From Chitinophagaceae bacterium (GTDB lineage: Bacteria > Bacteroidota > Bacteroidia > Chitinophagales > Chitinophagaceae), in the NCBI GenBank assembly GCA_017882205.1, contig JADGPY010000080.1:1-9601 (forward strand): 9,601 bases of DNA, read 5' to 3'. Numbering within the stretch: position 1 is the first letter of the stretch; each line of letters begins with the position of its first letter. Both the position numbers and the translations under genes were made by a program. Shown one piece after another: positions 7,049-9,601 of the stretch. The notes under the pieces were generated by a model. The model saw only the letters and a program-made list of their open reading frames with translations. It was not told where the DNA came from and did no database searches.

Positions 7049-8689
7049 ATGCAGTCTTCTACACAAAGTAAGGTTAATGAATCCTATCGTTTTGAAGCAC
7101 TTTTTAATAATGCTTCTATGGGGATTGTTATGATGAATAGTAAGGGAACTATTCAATCTGTAAATCCCTTTGCACTAAAGCTTTTTAGGTATACAATTGA
7201 AGAAATAATTGAAAAGCCCATCGAAGTGCTCATTCCGCAGAGGTTTCGTCATAAACATGTTAACTATAGAAAAACATACACTCAAAATTATACGAGCCGG
7301 CCAGTAGGTGTGGGGATGGATTTGCTTGCTGTAAAAAAAGATGGGATAGAATTTCAGGTTGAGGTAAGTTTAGGTAATTATCAAAACAATGGTGATGAAA
7401 ATATAATTGCCTTTATAAGTGATATATCTGTACGAAAAAAAGCAGAGGCAGAAATTGAAAAACTGAACGATGAATTGGAAGCAACAGTGGAACAACGTAC
7501 AAAGGATTTAACACAGACCCTGACGCAACTGGAAATATCAAGAGATAAACTGGAAGATTTACTTTCCTTTCAAAAAGCTTTACTTGACAATGCCGGGGCT
7601 ATGATTATCGCTACTGATGAAAAAGGGATTATAAAACTTTTCAATCCTGAAGCATCTCTCAATATCGGGTATACTGAATCAGAAGTCATTAATAAAAATA
7701 CACCTCAATTATTTCATGATAGAACTGAAATAGCCAGGAAGCGGAAAAAATTATTTAATGAATTAGGAATAACAATTAAAGATGATTTTGCTGTATTGGT
7801 AGAAAAAGCCAGGCGAAATATTCATGAGGAAGAGCAATATACGTACATAAGGGCAAATGGGACTTCTTTTCCTGTATCGTTAACAATCACTGCTATAAGG
7901 GATAATGAGGGAAACATTACTGGCTTTATGGGTATTGCTATTGATATTTCTGAAAGAAAAAAGGCCGAAGAAGATTTGCGTAAATCCTTGGAAAAAGAAA
8001 AAGAGCTGAATGAATTGAAGTCAAGATTTGTTTCGATGGCCTCGCATGAATTTCGTACACCTCTCAGTACGGTACTTTCGTCAGCGTATTTAATTGAGAA
8101 GTATACAACTGCCGATGACCAACCAAAACGGGAGAAACATCTGCAGCGTATTTTTTCATCTGTAAACATGCTTACAGATATTCTCAATGATTTTCTGAGT
8201 GTGGGAAGAATTGAAGAAGGTAGAATACAGGTAAGGCTTACCAAATTTAATATAGAGGAACTGATTATAGCAATAACTGGGGAGATACAAAACACCCTGA
8301 AAAAGCATCAAAAAATCCTATATCATCATGAAGGGAATCCGGATGTATTACTGGATGCGTCACTGCTGAAGCATATCATAATGAATTTAGTTTCCAATGC
8401 CAGCAAATTTTCTCCGGAAACAAGCCCTATTGAAATTAATACTATCAGCCACATTCACTATATTACTCTTTCTGTAAAAGATCATGGCATAGGCATTTCC
8501 AAAGAAGACCAGAAACATCTTATGGAACGTTTTTTCCGGGGCGCCAATGCCGGAAATATACAGGGTACAGGGTTGGGTTTGCACATCATTTCCAAATATG
8601 CGGATCTGATGAACGGCTCAGTAGAATGTAAAAGTGAACTTGGAAAAGGCACTGAGTTTTTAATAACATTTAACTCTAAAACGTGCTGA
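7049..8689 (+). CDS. Soluble PAS-PAS sensor histidine kinase
   Basis: A 546-residue kinase without signal peptide or membrane span, so it senses in the cytoplasm. PAS 1 is at about 12-130 and contains LIPQRFRHKH and a GVG-M-KKDG segment. A helical linker, probably coiled coil, is at 130-172. PAS 2 is at about 173-305, with FHDRTEIARKRKKLFNELG and ending FMGIAIDISERKKAEE. The HisKA dimerisation and phosphotransfer domain is at about 318-390, with the H-box ASHEFRTPLS and phospho-acceptor His333. The HATPase domain is at about 400-545, with the N-box NLVSNASKFSP (446-456), G1 DHGIGI (478-483), F-box FFRG (495-498) and G2 GTGLGL (506-511). All catalytic elements are intact. The response-regulator gene starts one base after the stop codon, so that protein is the clear partner. 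PAS 1 has His70 at the position of the FixL and DosP haem ligand, see findings. Signal unknown; a redox or gas signal is possible. Confidence 0.93.
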   Translation: MQSSTQSKVNESYRFEALFNNASMGIVMMNSKGTIQSVNPFALKLFRYTIEEIIEKPIEVLIPQRFRHKHVNYRKTYTQNYTSRPVGVGMDLLAVKKDGIEFQVEVSLGNYQNNGDENIIAFISDISVRKKAEAEIEKLNDELEATVEQRTKDLTQTLTQLEISRDKLEDLLSFQKALLDNAGAMIIATDEKGIIKLFNPEASLNIGYTESEVINKNTPQLFHDRTEIARKRKKLFNELGITIKDDFAVLVEKARRNIHEEEQYTYIRANGTSFPVSLTITAIRDNEGNITGFMGIAIDISERKKAEEDLRKSLEKEKELNELKSRFVSMASHEFRTPLSTVLSSAYLIEKYTTADDQPKREKHLQRIFSSVNMLTDILNDFLSVGRIEEGRIQVRLTKFNIEELIIAITGEIQNTLKKHQKILYHHEGNPDVLLDASLLKHIIMNLVSNASKFSPETSPIEINTISHIHYITLSVKDHGIGISKEDQKHLMERFFRGANAGNIQGTGLGLHIISKYADLMNGSVECKSELGKGTEFLITFNSKTC

Positions 8690-8690
8690 T

Positions 8691-9601
8691 ATGAAAAAGA
8701 TTTTGCTGATAGAAGACAATGATGACATCCGCAATAATACGGCGGAGATATTGGAACTGTCCAACTACAAAGTGATAGTAGCAGAAAATGGCAAAATCGG
8801 TGTAGAGAAAGCTATCGAGCATGCTCCCGATTTAATCATCTGCGATATTATGATGCCGGTGCTGGATGGATATGGTGTATTGCATGCCGTTCAAAAAAAT
8901 GATGCTATAAAAAATACCCCCTTTATTTTTCTTACCGCCAAAACAGAACGAGGTGATTTCCGAAAAGGAATGGAACTTGGTGCTGATGACTACATCACCA
9001 AACCTTTTGATGGAACAGAACTGTTGAATGCTGTGGACAGCCGCCTGAAAAAACTTGACCTGCTGAAACAAGAGTTTACTCCCGGCCTTGAAGGGCTGCA
9101 GCACTTAATGTTGACTTCTTTTGGCAAAAATGTTTTGCAATCCCTTACTGAAGACCGCAATACTAATAAGTATAAGAAAAAACAAATAGTTTATTCAGAA
9201 GGCAATCATCCCAACAGGCTTTACTATGTTTTAAAAGGGAAAGTAAAAGCATTCAAAACCAATGAGGATGGCAAAGAATTAGTAACTGATCTATTTAGTC
9301 CTGGGGATTTTATCGGGTATATTAGCCTGCTTGAAGAAACTGTATATCAAGATACGGCAGAGGCTTTAGAAGAAACCGAACTGGCTGTAATACCCAAAGA
9401 AGATTTTGAAGAACTGATAAATAACAACAAAGAAGTTGCTCAAAAATTTATTCGCTTGCTGGCTAAGAATGTCTCTGAAAAAGAGAATCAGTTATTGGGT
9501 CTGGCTTATAATTCACTTCGCAAAAAAGTAGCAGAAGCGCTTATGATGCTGCAAAAAAAATATCAGCAAACAAAGGAAGAAAAATTTGTTATTGACATCA
9601 G
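8691..9601 (+). CDS. Response regulator with receiver domain fused to Crp/Fnr-type effector module (3' truncated by window)
   Basis: The frame is open from ATG at 8691 to the window end, giving 303 residues with no stop. Residues 1-120 form a receiver domain: acidic pair Asp9 with Asp11/12, phospho-acceptor Asp52 in CDIMMP, Thr82 and Lys104 in ITKPFD. A linker of about 20 residues follows. Residues ~142-255 form a cyclic-nucleotide-binding-like jelly roll (IVYSEGNHPNRLYYVLKGKVK, SPGDFIGY, ALEETELAVI). Residues ~256-290 are the long dimerisation helix and the start of the DNA-binding domain (SLRKKVAEALMML). The helix-turn-helix itself lies beyond the window and is inferred from the family. Start: 1 base after the kinase stop (TGATATG), so translational coupling is likely. 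The pocket lacks the Glu and Arg that hold cAMP in E. coli CRP: Tyr210 stands at Glu72, and Tyr219/Gln220 near Arg82. Activity is therefore probably set by phosphorylation rather than cAMP. Confidence 0.9.
   Translation, partial: MKKILLIEDNDDIRNNTAEILELSNYKVIVAENGKIGVEKAIEHAPDLIICDIMMPVLDGYGVLHAVQKNDAIKNTPFIFLTAKTERGDFRKGMELGADDYITKPFDGTELLNAVDSRLKKLDLLKQEFTPGLEGLQHLMLTSFGKNVLQSLTEDRNTNKYKKKQIVYSEGNHPNRLYYVLKGKVKAFKTNEDGKELVTDLFSPGDFIGYISLLEETVYQDTAEALEETELAVIPKEDFEELINNNKEVAQKFIRLLAKNVSEKENQLLGLAYNSLRKKVAEALMMLQKKYQQTKEEKFVIDI

Noticed and set aside
7028..7050. ATTTG-N13-CAAAT inverted repeat overlapping the kinase start codon
   Set aside because: Five-base AT-rich arms with a long loop and mismatched interior are plausible by chance in this AT-rich DNA.
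8832..9104. Minus-strand open frame opposite the receiver domain
   Set aside because: The + strand encodes an intact receiver domain with all catalytic residues here, so this is a shadow.

Overview
The window looks like a chromosomal segment of a Bacteroidota bacterium, most likely from the Chitinophagaceae or a close relative. This is an inference from four things: AT-rich DNA, mostly absent Shine-Dalgarno sequences, gene families typical of that group (split MacA/MacB-type exporter, YtxH and holin-III-like small membrane proteins, response regulator fused to a Crp-type module), and a TACCTTG box resembling the group's TAnnTTTG -7 element. All ten genes are on the + strand and tightly packed. 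No gap without a gene exceeds 150 bases. I saw no tRNA, rRNA, CRISPR array or insertion sequence.

Bases 1-2391 hold the 3' end of a MacA-like periplasmic adaptor, then a MacB/LolD-type ABC ATPase and a MacB/FtsX-type permease. Together they form an export operon, probably for a drug, peptide or envelope substrate. The ATPase ends in an exact tandem repeat of nine residues. Base composition appears to become more AT-rich after this operon.

Bases 2448-4386 hold a CHAD-domain protein (probable polyphosphate binding), then three small genes: a YtxH-like glycine-zipper membrane protein, a two-span protein of the holin-III/YqjE type, and a short charged helical protein whose start overlaps its neighbour. 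The last three resemble in layout the enterobacterial yqjD-yqjE-yqjK operon, a stress and stationary-phase locus.

Bases 4467-6974 encode a complete P-type cation ATPase. All catalytic motifs are present, but the membrane ion-site residues differ from those of SERCA-type calcium pumps. Bases 7049-9601 encode a two-component system: a soluble histidine kinase with two PAS domains, and, one base after its stop codon, a receiver domain fused to a Crp/Fnr-type effector domain that runs off the window. The first PAS domain has a histidine at the position of the haem ligand in FixL and DosP. The Crp-type pocket lacks the usual cyclic-nucleotide contacts.

Taken together, bases 2448-9601 read as an envelope or redox-stress island with its own sensor and regulator. 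That the regulator controls the small membrane-protein module and the pump is a hypothesis from proximity only. Nothing in the window is clearly a wholly new system. The most testable novelties are the possible haem-PAS kinase with a Crp-fused regulator, the altered ion site of the pump, and the small-protein module.
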